Shown: positions 29,018-37,509 of the stretch, one piece after another
How positions within the stretch are numbered: the stretch's first letter is position 1
How the letters are laid out: the number at the start of each line of letters is the position of its first letter
Source of the DNA: Marispirochaeta sp.
GTDB lineage: Bacteria > Spirochaetota > Spirochaetia > JC444 > Marispirochaetaceae
Length of the DNA stretch: 64,000 bases
Direction: 5' to 3'
Assembly: GCF_963668165.1 (NCBI RefSeq)
Contig: NZ_OY764211.1
Coordinates: forward strand, 682,001 to 746,000
Translations under genes and position numbers: made by a program
Notes under the pieces: generated by a model
What the model was told of the DNA's origin: nothing
Databases searched by the model: none
Seen by the model: the letters and a program-made list of their open reading frames with translations, nothing else

Positions 29018-29081
29018 GGTTTTTTTGCAGAATAGAAACGCTTCAAATAAAAAAATATTTTTTCTTTTGTAAATGGATGTA

Positions 29082-29121
29082 AAAGGTTGTTCCGGTTTTT
29101 TGGTGTGAACAGCCTTTTTTT
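29082..29121 (+). terminator. Rho-independent terminator of the ior-paaK operon
   Basis: An 11-bp stem AAAGGTTGTTC / GAACAGCCTTT (one G:U pair) with a 14-base loop, followed by a run of T, closes the operon. Confidence 0.8.
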
Positions 29122-29147
29122 ATTACATTCTTCTCAAATTAAGGGGT

Positions 29148-29164
29148 TTGGCATGTACTTTGCT
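29148..29164 (+). promoter_or_regulatory. Sigma-54 (RpoN) type promoter
   Basis: TTGGCATGTACTTTGCT matches the -24/-12 consensus YTGGCACGrNNNTTGCW at 12 of its 14 defined positions, with GG and GC exactly ten bases apart. It lies 43 bases before the start of the sigma-like gene, after the terminator of the previous operon. Confidence 0.7.
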
Positions 29165-29206
29165 CAGTATTGGTCCGGGAGGGAGACTTGATCATGAGGA
29201 AAGTAT

Positions 29207-30088
29207 ATGAACCAAAATCTAACCCCAGTTGTACTCGGTTACCAGGAGGGTCGAATACCACGCTATTTTGTAATTGAGAAGATTTCTATCTTTGCCTATA
29301 ACTTTTTGCGAAAAAAACACAAGGATAAGGAGGATACAGCTTCCGATATTTTCTGTGAAATCTACCGGCGCATCCCGAACATGATCGATTCATTCGTCTA
29401 TCGAGGCAGGCCCTTTGAAATCTACCTTCATATGTCGATCCGCCGGGCTACATATACCTATTTTGAGAATCTGAAACGGCAACAGGCGATTACACAGTAT
29501 AGTGAGATGATCTACTTTGACACTTATAGTACTGAACCGGACGAGGCGTTACAAAATGCAGACAACGAAAGTCCCATTAAAGAAGAATACAGGGAATATT
29601 TTTCTATTGATAATAACCTGAAGATACAACTGGAGCATCTCCGCCGCAGGTTGCTCTGCCTGGTCTGCAAAAATGCATACTTTGCCTCGCCGGTACATAT
29701 ACAGAAAGCTGCTCACCTTACCGGAGTAAGCTACACATGGCTGTCGGATACAATAGAAACCTTGCGGCGCAGCATGAAACCCCGCAGTAAACGCTTCTCT
29801 TATCTTAGTCTGCTCAGAAAAGAGAACATGGCCAAAGCCCATATTCTCCAACAGGCGGAAGATTCCTGCTGCGTACATGAAGAACAGCTGCAGTATCGCC
29901 ATCGATGTAAAAGAGTCCGCAGCCGCATGGACCGCCTGATAAAGGAGATGCATCATGTTCCCCTGTCTCCTACCCATTCGGAAATCGCCAGAGCACTCCG
30001 TATTCCCAAAGGATCAGTCGATTCTGGGCTGCATTACCTGCGTACTGCTTTGTTAAACAAGAAGGACAGTAAACAATATCCAAAATAA
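29207..30088 (+). CDS. Sigma-factor-like helix-turn-helix protein
   Basis: A 293-residue basic protein. The N-terminal part (about 25-95: SIFAYNFLRKKHKDKEDTASDIFCEIYRR, then a helical stretch with aromatic residues) resembles sigma-70 region 2. The C-terminus (about 258-285: LSPTHSEIARALRIPKGSVDSGL) reads like a region 4 helix-turn-helix. The middle is divergent and basic. It could be a divergent ECF-type sigma factor or a DNA-binding protein of another kind; the region 2 match is imperfect. ATG 29207 follows GAGGAAAG. It has its own sigma-54 type promoter. Confidence 0.65.
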   Translation: MNQNLTPVVLGYQEGRIPRYFVIEKISIFAYNFLRKKHKDKEDTASDIFCEIYRRIPNMIDSFVYRGRPFEIYLHMSIRRATYTYFENLKRQQAITQYSEMIYFDTYSTEPDEALQNADNESPIKEEYREYFSIDNNLKIQLEHLRRRLLCLVCKNAYFASPVHIQKAAHLTGVSYTWLSDTIETLRRSMKPRSKRFSYLSLLRKENMAKAHILQQAEDSCCVHEEQLQYRHRCKRVRSRMDRLIKEMHHVPLSPTHSEIARALRIPKGSVDSGLHYLRTALLNKKDSKQYPK

Positions 30089-30126
30089 AGCTTCACTGTA
30101 TCGGCGTTTTTCGGTACAGTAGGTTC

Positions 30127-30732
30127 ATGGATTTACTTCTGGCAACAGGCAATAAACATAAACAGGTAGAATTTCAGGCTATTCTCAATGAGCACCGTAT
30201 TCTGACACCTGCCGACATTGGAGCTCCTTTTGATTGTGAAGAGACAGGCAGCAGTTTCTGCGAGAACAGCCTGCTTAAAGCCTCCATATTATTTACAACC
30301 ACAGGACGCCCCGTAATTGCCGATGATTCCGGACTCTGCGTAGACTCTTTGAACGGAGCTCCCGGGATTCACTCTGCCCGCTATGGAGAAAAAAACGACC
30401 AGTCCTTGTCTGCCCAGGGAAAATATACCCTGCTGCTTCACAACCTGGAGGGTGCTGCAAATAGGAAGGCTGCCTTTGTCTGTTCTCTTGTATTATACAT
30501 AGACAACTACCGTTACTTTATCTTTCAGGAAACATGCCGGGGTGTTATAACGAAAGCCCCCCAAGGGACGGGCGGATTCGGTTACGACCCGGTTTTCTTT
30601 ATTCCTGAGACAGGAAAAACCATGGCGGAACTTTCGGAAGAGGAAAAGAACAGGTTGTCCCACAGAGGAAAAGCCGGAGCAGCACTTCGGGCATTTTTAA
30701 AAGCCTATGGAGAGAATCTTGGAGTGGTTTGA
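30127..30732 (+). CDS. rdgB: RdgB/HAM1 family non-canonical purine NTP pyrophosphatase
   Basis: A 201-residue enzyme that hydrolyses ITP, dITP and XTP to the monophosphates, keeping deaminated purines out of DNA and RNA. Motifs: the N-terminal LLLATGNKHKQVEF, ETGSSFCENSLLKA (near residue 40), ADDSGLCVDSLNGAPGIHSARY (near 65, split by the family's usual contacts) and GFGYDPVFF (near 155), then LSHRGKA. All are intact. ATG 30127 is the natural start. Its end overlaps the methyltransferase gene by 26 bases. Confidence 0.94.
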   Translation: MDLLLATGNKHKQVEFQAILNEHRILTPADIGAPFDCEETGSSFCENSLLKASILFTTTGRPVIADDSGLCVDSLNGAPGIHSARYGEKNDQSLSAQGKYTLLLHNLEGAANRKAAFVCSLVLYIDNYRYFIFQETCRGVITKAPQGTGGFGYDPVFFIPETGKTMAELSEEEKNRLSHRGKAGAALRAFLKAYGENLGVV

Positions 30733-31456
30733 AGACGATCAGTTCTGGTTGCGTTTTGCACCAATTATGTTTGATCCTCAGCGCTGGGCCAAAACTGCAG
30801 GAGAGGTTGAAGCTATACTGGCAATGACAAGCCCTCAAAAAGGCGCGGCTGTTCTTGATTCATGCTGCGGTGTAGGCCGTCATACCCTGGAGTTTGCCCG
30901 CCGAGGCTATACGGTAACCGCTGTGGACCGCACCAGGGGCTACATTGAAGCGGCCCTGGAAACGGCGGCCGCAGAGGAGCTGGATATCGAGTTTCTTCTT
31001 CAGGATGTGCGAGTCTTCCGGAGACCGGATTACTACAACCTGGCCCTTAACCTTTTTACCTCCTTTGGCTTTTTCTCTGATCAAAAGGAAGAGATCCGTT
31101 ATATAAAAAACATCCGGGACTCGCTGAAACCCGGAGGCTGTTTTGTAATCGATGTCAACGGAAAAGAGATCCTTGCCAGGGACTTTACAGCCTGCGAGGA
31201 ATATGAAATGGACGGATACAGTGTACGGGGCGAATATACAATCGAAGATGATTTCGCCACCCTCAATAATCTGTGGAGTATTAAAGGTCCCGGGGAGAAT
31301 TACAGCTACCGGTTTTCCCACCGTATCTACTCTGCGGTTGAACTGAAGGAACTCCTGCTGAGCTGCGGCTTTAAAAATGTCGGAATAAAAGGGGGATTTG
31401 ACGGACGCCCCTATGATAATAACGCAGAGAGACTGATAAGCATTGCCCGAAAATAA
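30707..31456 (+). CDS. Class I SAM-dependent methyltransferase
   Basis: A 249-residue Rossmann-type methyltransferase. The SAM loop VLDSCCGVGRHTLEFARRG is at about residues 48-66, then VTAVDRTRGYI and LKPGGCFVIDVNG. Substrate unknown; the sequence resembles small-molecule or general Methyltransf_25 enzymes. The start ATG 30707 lies inside rdgB, so the two are coupled, and pepF follows by 10 bases. Confidence 0.85.
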   Translation: MERILEWFEDDQFWLRFAPIMFDPQRWAKTAGEVEAILAMTSPQKGAAVLDSCCGVGRHTLEFARRGYTVTAVDRTRGYIEAALETAAAEELDIEFLLQDVRVFRRPDYYNLALNLFTSFGFFSDQKEEIRYIKNIRDSLKPGGCFVIDVNGKEILARDFTACEEYEMDGYSVRGEYTIEDDFATLNNLWSIKGPGENYSYRFSHRIYSAVELKELLLSCGFKNVGIKGGFDGRPYDNNAERLISIARK

Positions 31457-31466
31457 GGAGAATTTG

Positions 31467-33260
31467 ATGTCATATACTATACCAAAGCGCGAAGAGATCG
31501 ATGAGGCATATACCTGGGACCTGGGAGGTCTTTTTACATCTCCCCGGGAGTGGGAAGAATCCCTGAAAGAATTCACCGGACAGATAAAGAAGATCGAATC
31601 CTTTCAAGAAACTCTCGGTGATTCGGCGGAACACCTCGCGGAGGTTCTGGATGTCCTGATGCGGCACGAGGAACTGGGAGAATGTCTCGGCTCCTATGCC
31701 TATCTGCGCACCGCCGAGGACGGCGGCAGTGACGAACACCAGGCGCGCTATGCACGTTTTATGCGCGCAGCAACGGAATCAAACAGCGCAATGAGTTATT
31801 TCCGTCCGGAGATTCTGGCCATTCCTGATAGTGTAATGCAAGAATTCCTGAAGAATCCCCGCGTCACCGAATATCGCATAATGCTGAACAAGATGCTGCG
31901 TTTTAAACCCCACACCCTGGGAGAAAAAGAGGAGCGCCTGCTCTCCATGCAATCCGAAGCTAACCAGACCGCCTCCGGCAGCTTTAAAGCTCTGACGGAT
32001 GTTGATCTTGACTTTGGCGAGATCGAAACCAAAGACGGTAAAAAGCCCCTGACCCAGAGTACCTTTTCTGCGTTTCTTATGAATCCGGACCGCCAGTTAC
32101 GGGAGACTGCCTACCGTCAGTTCTACGGTCACTACGAAGCTCACAAAAATACCCTGGCCTCTCTTTATTCCGGCAGTGTCCACCTCGATATTTACAAGGC
32201 AAAGGTAAGAAAATACCCCTCTTCCAGAGCTGCCGCTCTTTTTCCTGACAAGGTTGATGAAGAGGTGTACGACAACCTTATCGCTGTTATTCATGAAAAT
32301 CTCCCGATTCTGCACCGATACTACAGTCTCCGAAAAAAGAAGCTCGGTATCGACAAACTGCGGCATTGGGACGTCTATGTACCCCTTACACCCAGCATTG
32401 ATGTCCGACACAGCTATGCAGAAGCGGTAGAGACAATCATACCGGCCCTTTCTCCCCTGGGTGACGAGTATTGCGAAACCCTTAAAGGCGGGCTCCTGGA
32501 CCGCTGGGTAGACCGCTACGAGAACAAAGGAAAACGCTCCGGGGCCTTCTCCGCCGGGAGTTATCACGGAGAACCGTATATCCTTATGAACTACAAGGAT
32601 GATGTTTTCCGGGATGTCTTTACCCTGGCCCATGAGGGCGGCCACTCAATGCACTCCTGGTACAGTGTGCGGAACAATCCCTTCCAACATTACGACTACA
32701 CCATTTTTGAGGCTGAAGTTGCCTCTACTTTCAATGAGCAGCTCCTTGGAAAGTATCTCATGGGCAAGGCAGAGAGTGTCGAGATGAAGGCCTACCTTGT
32801 GGGAAAACAGATAGACGAGATAGTCGCCACAATTTTCCGGCAGACCATGTTTGCCGAATTCGAGCACATGGTTCACAAAATGGGCGAAGAAGGCACTCCC
32901 CTTACCCTTGATTCCCTGCGCAGCGCTTACCGCAGCCTGATGGAAGCCTATTTCGGCCCGGAGATGATTCTTGAAGAGGTCTCAGATCTTGAAGGTTTGC
33001 GGATCCCCCACTTTTACAGGGCATTCTATGTATATAAATATGCCACCGGCTTGTCTGCTGCAATCGCCCTGGCGGACAGGGTATTGACCGGGGGGACCAA
33101 AGAGCGGGAAGACTATCTGTCCTTTCTCAAATCCGGAGGTTCCCGCTATCCCCTGGAATCTCTGCAGATTGCCGGTGTTGATATGTCCACTCCTGAACCC
33201 GTCAGAAACGCCATGAAGCGCTTTGAGGGACTGGTAGATAATCTTGGACAGCTGCAGTGA
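31467..33260 (+). CDS. pepF: Oligoendopeptidase F (M3 family)
   Basis: A 597-residue zinc metallopeptidase that cleaves short peptides in the cytoplasm. The catalytic motif is HEGGH (His389, Glu390, His393) in TLAHEGGHSMHS, with the third zinc ligand Glu in IFEAEVASTFNE about 27 residues later. The length fits the family. ATG 31467 follows AAGGAG; the frame extends a few codons upstream into the methyltransferase gene without support. Last gene of the rdgB operon. Confidence 0.95.
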   Translation: MSYTIPKREEIDEAYTWDLGGLFTSPREWEESLKEFTGQIKKIESFQETLGDSAEHLAEVLDVLMRHEELGECLGSYAYLRTAEDGGSDEHQARYARFMRAATESNSAMSYFRPEILAIPDSVMQEFLKNPRVTEYRIMLNKMLRFKPHTLGEKEERLLSMQSEANQTASGSFKALTDVDLDFGEIETKDGKKPLTQSTFSAFLMNPDRQLRETAYRQFYGHYEAHKNTLASLYSGSVHLDIYKAKVRKYPSSRAAALFPDKVDEEVYDNLIAVIHENLPILHRYYSLRKKKLGIDKLRHWDVYVPLTPSIDVRHSYAEAVETIIPALSPLGDEYCETLKGGLLDRWVDRYENKGKRSGAFSAGSYHGEPYILMNYKDDVFRDVFTLAHEGGHSMHSWYSVRNNPFQHYDYTIFEAEVASTFNEQLLGKYLMGKAESVEMKAYLVGKQIDEIVATIFRQTMFAEFEHMVHKMGEEGTPLTLDSLRSAYRSLMEAYFGPEMILEEVSDLEGLRIPHFYRAFYVYKYATGLSAAIALADRVLTGGTKEREDYLSFLKSGGSRYPLESLQIAGVDMSTPEPVRNAMKRFEGLVDNLGQLQ

Positions 33261-33297
33261 ATACCGAAGATTGGGGAAAATTCCATTGTAATTTTGC

Positions 33298-33326
33298 TTG
33301 ACACCGTGCTGAAAAATCGGTAGTAT
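33298..33326 (+). promoter_or_regulatory. Promoter of tRNA-Leu(GAG)
   Basis: Perfect TTGACA (33298-33303), 17-base spacer and TAGTAT (33321-33326), 16 bases before the tRNA. Confidence 0.85.
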
Positions 33327-33342
33327 CACGATACATTTTTTA

Positions 33343-33426
33343 GCGGCGATGGTGAAATTGGTAGACACGCTAGCTTGAGGGGCTAGTGGACGTTAGTCCG
33401 TGCTGGTTCAAGTCCAGTTCGCCGCA
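33343..33426 (+). tRNA. tRNA-Leu (GAG), integration target
   Basis: Class II leucine tRNA with anticodon GAG in loop TTGAGGG between CTAGC and GCTAG, acceptor GCGGCGA/TCGCCGC and a paired long variable arm (GGAC-GTTA-GTCC). T-arm GCTGG-TTCAAGT-CCAGT. CCA is not encoded. Its 3' half from 33372 is repeated, with changes, at 41366-41420, so an integrated element has used it as attachment site. The element now supplies this 3' half of the gene. Confidence 0.96.
33372..33426 (+). repeat. attL (3' half of tRNA-Leu)
   Basis: The first 18 bases, AGCTTGAGGGGCTAGTGG, are identical to attR and span the anticodon loop and stem, the usual crossover zone for tRNA integrases. After that the copies match except at three compensated positions in the variable arm and T-arm stems. 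By the usual logic this half came from the incoming element. Confidence 0.85.
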
Positions 33427-33494
33427 CTACCAATTCTTTACTATGTAAAGAATTACAGAATGCGGGAAATTATCCTGAAGCTGTTTGCTTCTCT

Positions 33495-33514
33495 TTGGTG
33501 GCTGATTGGTGGCC
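33495..33514 (+). repeat. Left pair of TTGGTGGCT repeats (candidate integrase arm sites)
   Basis: TTGGTGGCT (33495) and TTGGTGGCC (33506) stand 11 bases apart, one helical turn. The same 19-base pair recurs at 41232-41250. The two pairs sit just inside the two ends of the element, as arm-type integrase sites do. Function inferred from position. Confidence 0.5.
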
Positions 33515-33535
33515 GAAAAAGAGGAGGTAGCTAAA

Positions 33536-33973
33536 ATGGCTACAGATAGCGTTTCCCGTGTTATTCCTTTTCCAACTTATTCCGTCTCAGAGGGGGGTCA
33601 AACAGAGTACCCATGCCCTAGGAGGCGCGAAGTGACAGAACCTGAAAAAATCCTTCAGTTTCCTCACCCCATTCTTGGTGAACGTAATCGCATTAGAAAG
33701 GAAATTGAGGATCTCTTTATCACTCACAGTATAGACTCCCTTAATCATGGGAAACTTCTCTGTTACCAAAATAATGGTGATTCAGTGAGGGTTCTCACAA
33801 AATTAAACGAAACAGATAAATCAGGTCGCCGCCGATATGAAGATCGATGGTTTTATGATCCTTCTCCTCCTCTCTTTGAAAAACCTTATACTATCTATTC
33901 AATTGCTTTAGCTAGTCGGGCTGAAGCAATCTACTACGAATATTCAGATATTTGGTTTGATTCTTTCGAGTAG
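33536..33973 (+). CDS. Element-encoded hypothetical protein
   Basis: A 145-residue soluble protein with no family I recognise. The C-terminal half is rich in aromatic and charged residues (RRRYEDRWFYDP, then EAIYYEYSDIWFDSF). ATG 33536 has GAGGAGG eight bases upstream, which decides the start; an upstream GTG in the repeat region is unlikely. It is the first gene of the integrase transcript, nine bases before the next one. Confidence 0.65.
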   Translation: MATDSVSRVIPFPTYSVSEGGQTEYPCPRRREVTEPEKILQFPHPILGERNRIRKEIEDLFITHSIDSLNHGKLLCYQNNGDSVRVLTKLNETDKSGRRRYEDRWFYDPSPPLFEKPYTIYSIALASRAEAIYYEYSDIWFDSFE

Positions 33974-33982
33974 GTGGCCGGT

Positions 33983-34318
33983 ATGAATACTCTATGCGAG
34001 AAAAACCGCCCCCAGGAAGAAACCCCTGAATGCATCGAACAGGCCAGAAAGTTACGAAAAGAGCTTGTCAGCTGCCTCAACCAGCTTGAAGAGGTGGACA
34101 CCCTTTTTGCCTGGTGGCTTTGCGGGGCTGATATCACTATCGAAATTGAAGATCTACTCGAAGTTGTCCATTTCTATACGGTTTTGGCAGAAAACCTTAA
34201 GCGTGAATTGTGGACGCTGAAAGAAAGATTCAATGAGATATTACCCTATATCAATATGGCGCGGGTAGCTGCCCGCCGACGGAGGTACAGCAATGAATTC
34301 ATTCAACACAAAAACTGA
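33983..34318 (+). CDS. Element-encoded hypothetical helical protein
   Basis: A 111-residue protein that is almost all helix, with a coiled-coil-like pattern (ARKLRKELVSCLNQLEEVDT and ENLKRELWTLKERFNEI) and a very basic tail (ARRRRYSNEF). Function unknown; such small proteins beside an integrase are sometimes recombination directionality or replication accessories, which here is only a guess. ATG 33983 follows AGGTGGCCGG. Its 3' end overlaps the integrase start by 26 bases. Confidence 0.6.
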   Translation: MNTLCEKNRPQEETPECIEQARKLRKELVSCLNQLEEVDTLFAWWLCGADITIEIEDLLEVVHFYTVLAENLKRELWTLKERFNEILPYINMARVAARRRRYSNEFIQHKN

Positions 34319-35459
34319 GTACCACCTAATCAAAAAAAAGAAGCGTAGTTCCCGATCCGGTTATGTATACTATGCCGGATTTCTGAACCCTGCAGGACAA
34401 CCAAAATACCTGAAAATGAAATCTACTGGACAGACAAACAAGAACGCCGCCAGGAAGGTAGCGGAACAGTGGATTTCTCAAGGCATTATGATGCCGGACG
34501 GTGAGCTTTCCTATCTTGCAGAAGTATGGACCCCGGACAGTGTTTATGTGAAGGGCCGCCTTGCCCGCGGAAGATCCATGTCAAAGACCTATATCGCTGT
34601 TAGTAAGCGCTGGATAGAACTGCATTTCCTCCCCTACTGTGAGAAACATAGTATAACCCAGCTCTCCCAGCTTGATACCGCGTTTATCAATCGCTGGGTG
34701 ATTCACCTCTGGGAAGAAGGAAAGATCGGACCGGTGACCGTCAATAAGGTCCTGCAGGCCGTCAAGGTCTCCCTGGGACAAGCGGCCCGGGACGGGCTCA
34801 TTCCTTCCAATCCTGCCCGCGATGTTGAGCCCGTGGCCGCCCAGGAGAAGGAGAGAGGTATATTTACCCTCGAAGAATATAAAAAGCTCTTCTCAGAGCC
34901 CTGGGACGATTTCGCGGTATATGCTGCCTGCTATCTGGCCGCGACTACCGCCATGCGTCTGGGGGAAATCCGGGGGCTCCTGGTGAAGAACCTGGACCTC
35001 GAAAAGGGTGTCGTGCATATCCGTACCAGCTGGCAGGACAACGAAGGATTGAAACCACCGAAGTGGAACAGTGTTTCCCATGAAGAGGGAATACCGCTTA
35101 TGCCCGGAGTACGGGGAGTACTACAGAAAATATTGAATACCCATCGCTGGGGGGCTAACCCTAATAATTTCGTTTTCTGTGATCTGGACAATGCCGACCG
35201 TCCTTTAGGAAAAGATAAGATCACCAATGGTCTTTATATTGCCATGAAGAAGAATGGCATTGACCGGAAGGCAAAGAACCTGTCCTTTCACAGTTTCAGG
35301 CATACCATGATTACGAATATGAAGGATGATCCCCGGCTCCTCCGGCACTTTGCCAGGCACAAACAGGAGCGGATCACAGAGCGGTATATCCACCTGACCC
35401 AGGAGGATACAACCCGCTTTGAAAAGACTGTTTCAGACAGATTTAGCTTCGCAGGCTAG
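34293..35459 (+). CDS. int: Tyrosine recombinase/integrase
   Basis: A 388-residue site-specific recombinase of the phage-integrase type that would insert and excise the element at tRNA-Leu. An N-terminal arm-binding region (1 to about 80) precedes a SAM-like core-binding domain (about 85-185) and the catalytic domain. The active-site residues are all visible: Arg222 in TAMRLGEIRG, His333 and Arg336 in FHSFRHT, His356 and the nucleophile Tyr365 in TERYIHL. The protein looks functional. ATG 34293 follows CGGAGG. The gene points away from attL, 870 bases from it. Confidence 0.95.
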   Translation: MNSFNTKTEYHLIKKKKRSSRSGYVYYAGFLNPAGQPKYLKMKSTGQTNKNAARKVAEQWISQGIMMPDGELSYLAEVWTPDSVYVKGRLARGRSMSKTYIAVSKRWIELHFLPYCEKHSITQLSQLDTAFINRWVIHLWEEGKIGPVTVNKVLQAVKVSLGQAARDGLIPSNPARDVEPVAAQEKERGIFTLEEYKKLFSEPWDDFAVYAACYLAATTAMRLGEIRGLLVKNLDLEKGVVHIRTSWQDNEGLKPPKWNSVSHEEGIPLMPGVRGVLQKILNTHRWGANPNNFVFCDLDNADRPLGKDKITNGLYIAMKKNGIDRKAKNLSFHSFRHTMITNMKDDPRLLRHFARHKQERITERYIHLTQEDTTRFEKTVSDRFSFAG

Positions 35460-35583
35460 TTTTCTACATTATAAATCTTTACAGCAGAGCCACTTGTATT
35501 TCGCAGGTGGCTATTATAGTTGCTGCCTTTCACAAACCATGACAGTAGTCGTATTTGCTCCAATTACTTATCATACCGAAAGT

Positions 35584-36978
35584 CTATTTCAATTGCTCAA
35601 TAAAATTAATTTTCTTCTCTAAGTATTCTATGATTGCATCATAACTAATTCCGCTCCTATATGTCTGGGAAATATCTTTAATATTGCGTATTAGGTCTTT
35701 GTAATCTGAGTCTTGATTATCATCTCCAAGTATATGATCAAAGTACTTATACGGATTAGTATCGATTTCACTATTATATAAAGCAAAGTTCATTTCCGCG
35801 ATAAAAACTTGCCCAAAAAGTGGATTAGTTGAATATAGAAATGCCCTACCATTTTCTGACTGTAAGATATAATTAATGATATCCTCAATAGTTAGTTCTC
35901 GACCTACTAATTTTTCATAGATATCTAGATCAAACATTTTGACGATAATTATAAATGCTAATATACTAGGAAATATCATTCTATGATCTGCTGTTACTGC
36001 AAGTACTATGGTATAAATGTTTATAATTTTTTCTAAATCCCTAAGAGTAGCTTTAAATTGCTTTGAAAAAAAGCCTACAATATAAATAAACTCATCTTTA
36101 TCATATCGATTTTGACTTTTTAAGCGCCTGCTTTCAATTATAGAATCTAATTCATATATTTCAAATAGATAATCTAAATAGGTATTATATTCTGGTTGAG
36201 GAATATTAAATTGTAAATCAAAAAATCTTCGCAAATAACCATCAATATCATAATTTCTTCCATAAACATGTCCAATAGTATTACTTAACTGAATATAATC
36301 TAACGCAAATAGGAAATTCAGATTCGGAACATCAAATATATGCTTTATTGATTCTAGAATATTTATGGCATATGTTGGCTTACATCTATCCAACTCATCA
36401 ATTATCAGTAAAATCACTTTTCCTTCATCCTTTAAGACGTTTGTCGCCGATGTTAATTTATCTTTAAAATCATTTATACTATCTCTTATTTGGATATGCT
36501 TCTCTAACTCTTGTGCGGCAAATGTGCTAGTAATAGTAGATATAGCATCTTCTAAAGGTTGAGATAGTTGAGATATATCGACCATATTCAAAGTAGCTGC
36601 TTTTATAATCGCAGGAACTGTGACTTTTAGTAGGCGAATACTTGATATTTTTAATTGATCTTTAAAATTGTTTGATTGAGGAATCAATCTATTTATTTCA
36701 GAAATAATTGAACTAAATGGATTTTCTAAATAATCACTTTTCCATGCATTGAAATAAATAGTCTCAAAATTAAAATCCTCCGATTCTGCTCTTGCTTTTA
36801 ACATCCTTAATAGTGTCGTTTTTCCTATGCCAAACTTGCCAGATAATGAAACAGTCAGCGACTCATCGACCCGGTTAAATAGTGATAATAGATTGTCTAT
36901 ATAATCTCTTCTATCAAGTAGATCATTTTCAAAAGGATTAGTTTGGTTTATTTCAATTTCTTTTGGTCGTAACCGCAT
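35584..36978 (-). CDS. KAP-family P-loop NTPase
   Basis: A 464-residue STAND-like ATPase of the KAP family: Walker A GKFGIGKT (47-54), Walker B LIIDELDRC (191-199), and the KAP pattern ILESIKHIFDVPNLNFLFALD. KAP ATPases often act at membranes and recur in bacterial defence loci and mobile elements. Here one hydrophobic helix (about 118-130) could be the usual insertion in the P-loop domain. The gene is far more AT-rich than its surroundings and uses AT-ending codons, a sign of separate origin inside the element. ATG 36978 follows AAAAGGAG. No nuclease or effector domain is visible. Confidence 0.85.
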   Translation of the reverse strand: MRLRPKEIEINQTNPFENDLLDRRDYIDNLLSLFNRVDESLTVSLSGKFGIGKTTLLRMLKARAESEDFNFETIYFNAWKSDYLENPFSSIISEINRLIPQSNNFKDQLKISSIRLLKVTVPAIIKAATLNMVDISQLSQPLEDAISTITSTFAAQELEKHIQIRDSINDFKDKLTSATNVLKDEGKVILLIIDELDRCKPTYAINILESIKHIFDVPNLNFLFALDYIQLSNTIGHVYGRNYDIDGYLRRFFDLQFNIPQPEYNTYLDYLFEIYELDSIIESRRLKSQNRYDKDEFIYIVGFFSKQFKATLRDLEKIINIYTIVLAVTADHRMIFPSILAFIIIVKMFDLDIYEKLVGRELTIEDIINYILQSENGRAFLYSTNPLFGQVFIAEMNFALYNSEIDTNPYKYFDHILGDDNQDSDYKDLIRNIKDISQTYRSGISYDAIIEYLEKKINFIEQLK

Positions 36979-37036
36979 TAATATTCTCCTTTTCTATATT
37001 GTTGTATTATAAGCTTTATGCGACTCACGAAGTGAT

Positions 37037-37240
37037 CTATTTTATTTTCTTTTTAAATGAGGAATCACTTATTTTCTTTTCCATTTTTCTATTACAATTA
37101 GGGCATAAATATTGTTTTTTCCCCTCAATTGTCCACTTGTAATATTTTCTTTTAAAGCTCACACCACAGATGCTACATTTACTTGGTCTCTTGAATACAT
37201 AATATAAAATAACAATAATAACTATTACCCAAATCTCCAT
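37037..37240 (-). CDS. Small membrane protein with zinc ribbon
   Basis: A 67-residue protein with one N-terminal membrane helix (residues 3-16) followed by a Cys4 zinc ribbon (CSIC, then CPNC 22 residues later) and a Lys-rich tail. It lies 58 bases upstream of the KAP ATPase on the same strand, with equally low GC, so the two look like one cargo unit. Function unknown; it may anchor or regulate the ATPase. The start has a weak ribosome site. Confidence 0.6.
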   Translation of the reverse strand: MEIWVIVIIVILYYVFKRPSKCSICGVSFKRKYYKWTIEGKKQYLCPNCNRKMEKKISDSSFKKKIK

Positions 37241-37430
37241 AATATAATTATCTTAACATGGTTTAATTCCTCAGTAAACTTTTAAGAGAATATCCCGATG
37301 CCTTCTCCTATACTTAAGCGTCTGTTCAATATCGTACATTAGCTCTGTACGCTAGCTCTTTTACCCATAATTGATTGTCATACCAATAATTAGCATTCGT
37401 TGGTGGCTCAAAAGGTTTCCAGATCAAAAT

Positions 37431-37464
37431 GAGGGGTCCTTGAGCAACGCTACAAGGACCCCTC
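37431..37464 (-). terminator. Terminator of the coat-protein operon
   Basis: Perfect 12-bp stem (GAGGGGTCCTTG / CAAGGACCCCTC) with a ten-base loop, 45 bases after the coat gene. Read on the minus strand it is followed by ATTTTG, a short T-run, so it is a likely but not classic terminator. It marks the border with the AT-rich cargo. Confidence 0.65.
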
Positions 37465-37509
37465 GGAGGTAAACCAGCCAGGACCTACTGTCCTAACTCT
37501 AAAACACTT

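Noticed and set aside
30095..30125. Hairpin between the sigma-like gene and rdgB
   Set aside because: The ACTGTA/TACAGT stem is only six bases and has no T-run, so it is not a supported terminator.
35487..35512. Hairpin after the integrase gene (AGCCAC/GTGGCT)
   Set aside because: The short stem lacks a T-run, and its sequence overlaps in type with the TTGGTGGCT repeats, so its role is unclear.
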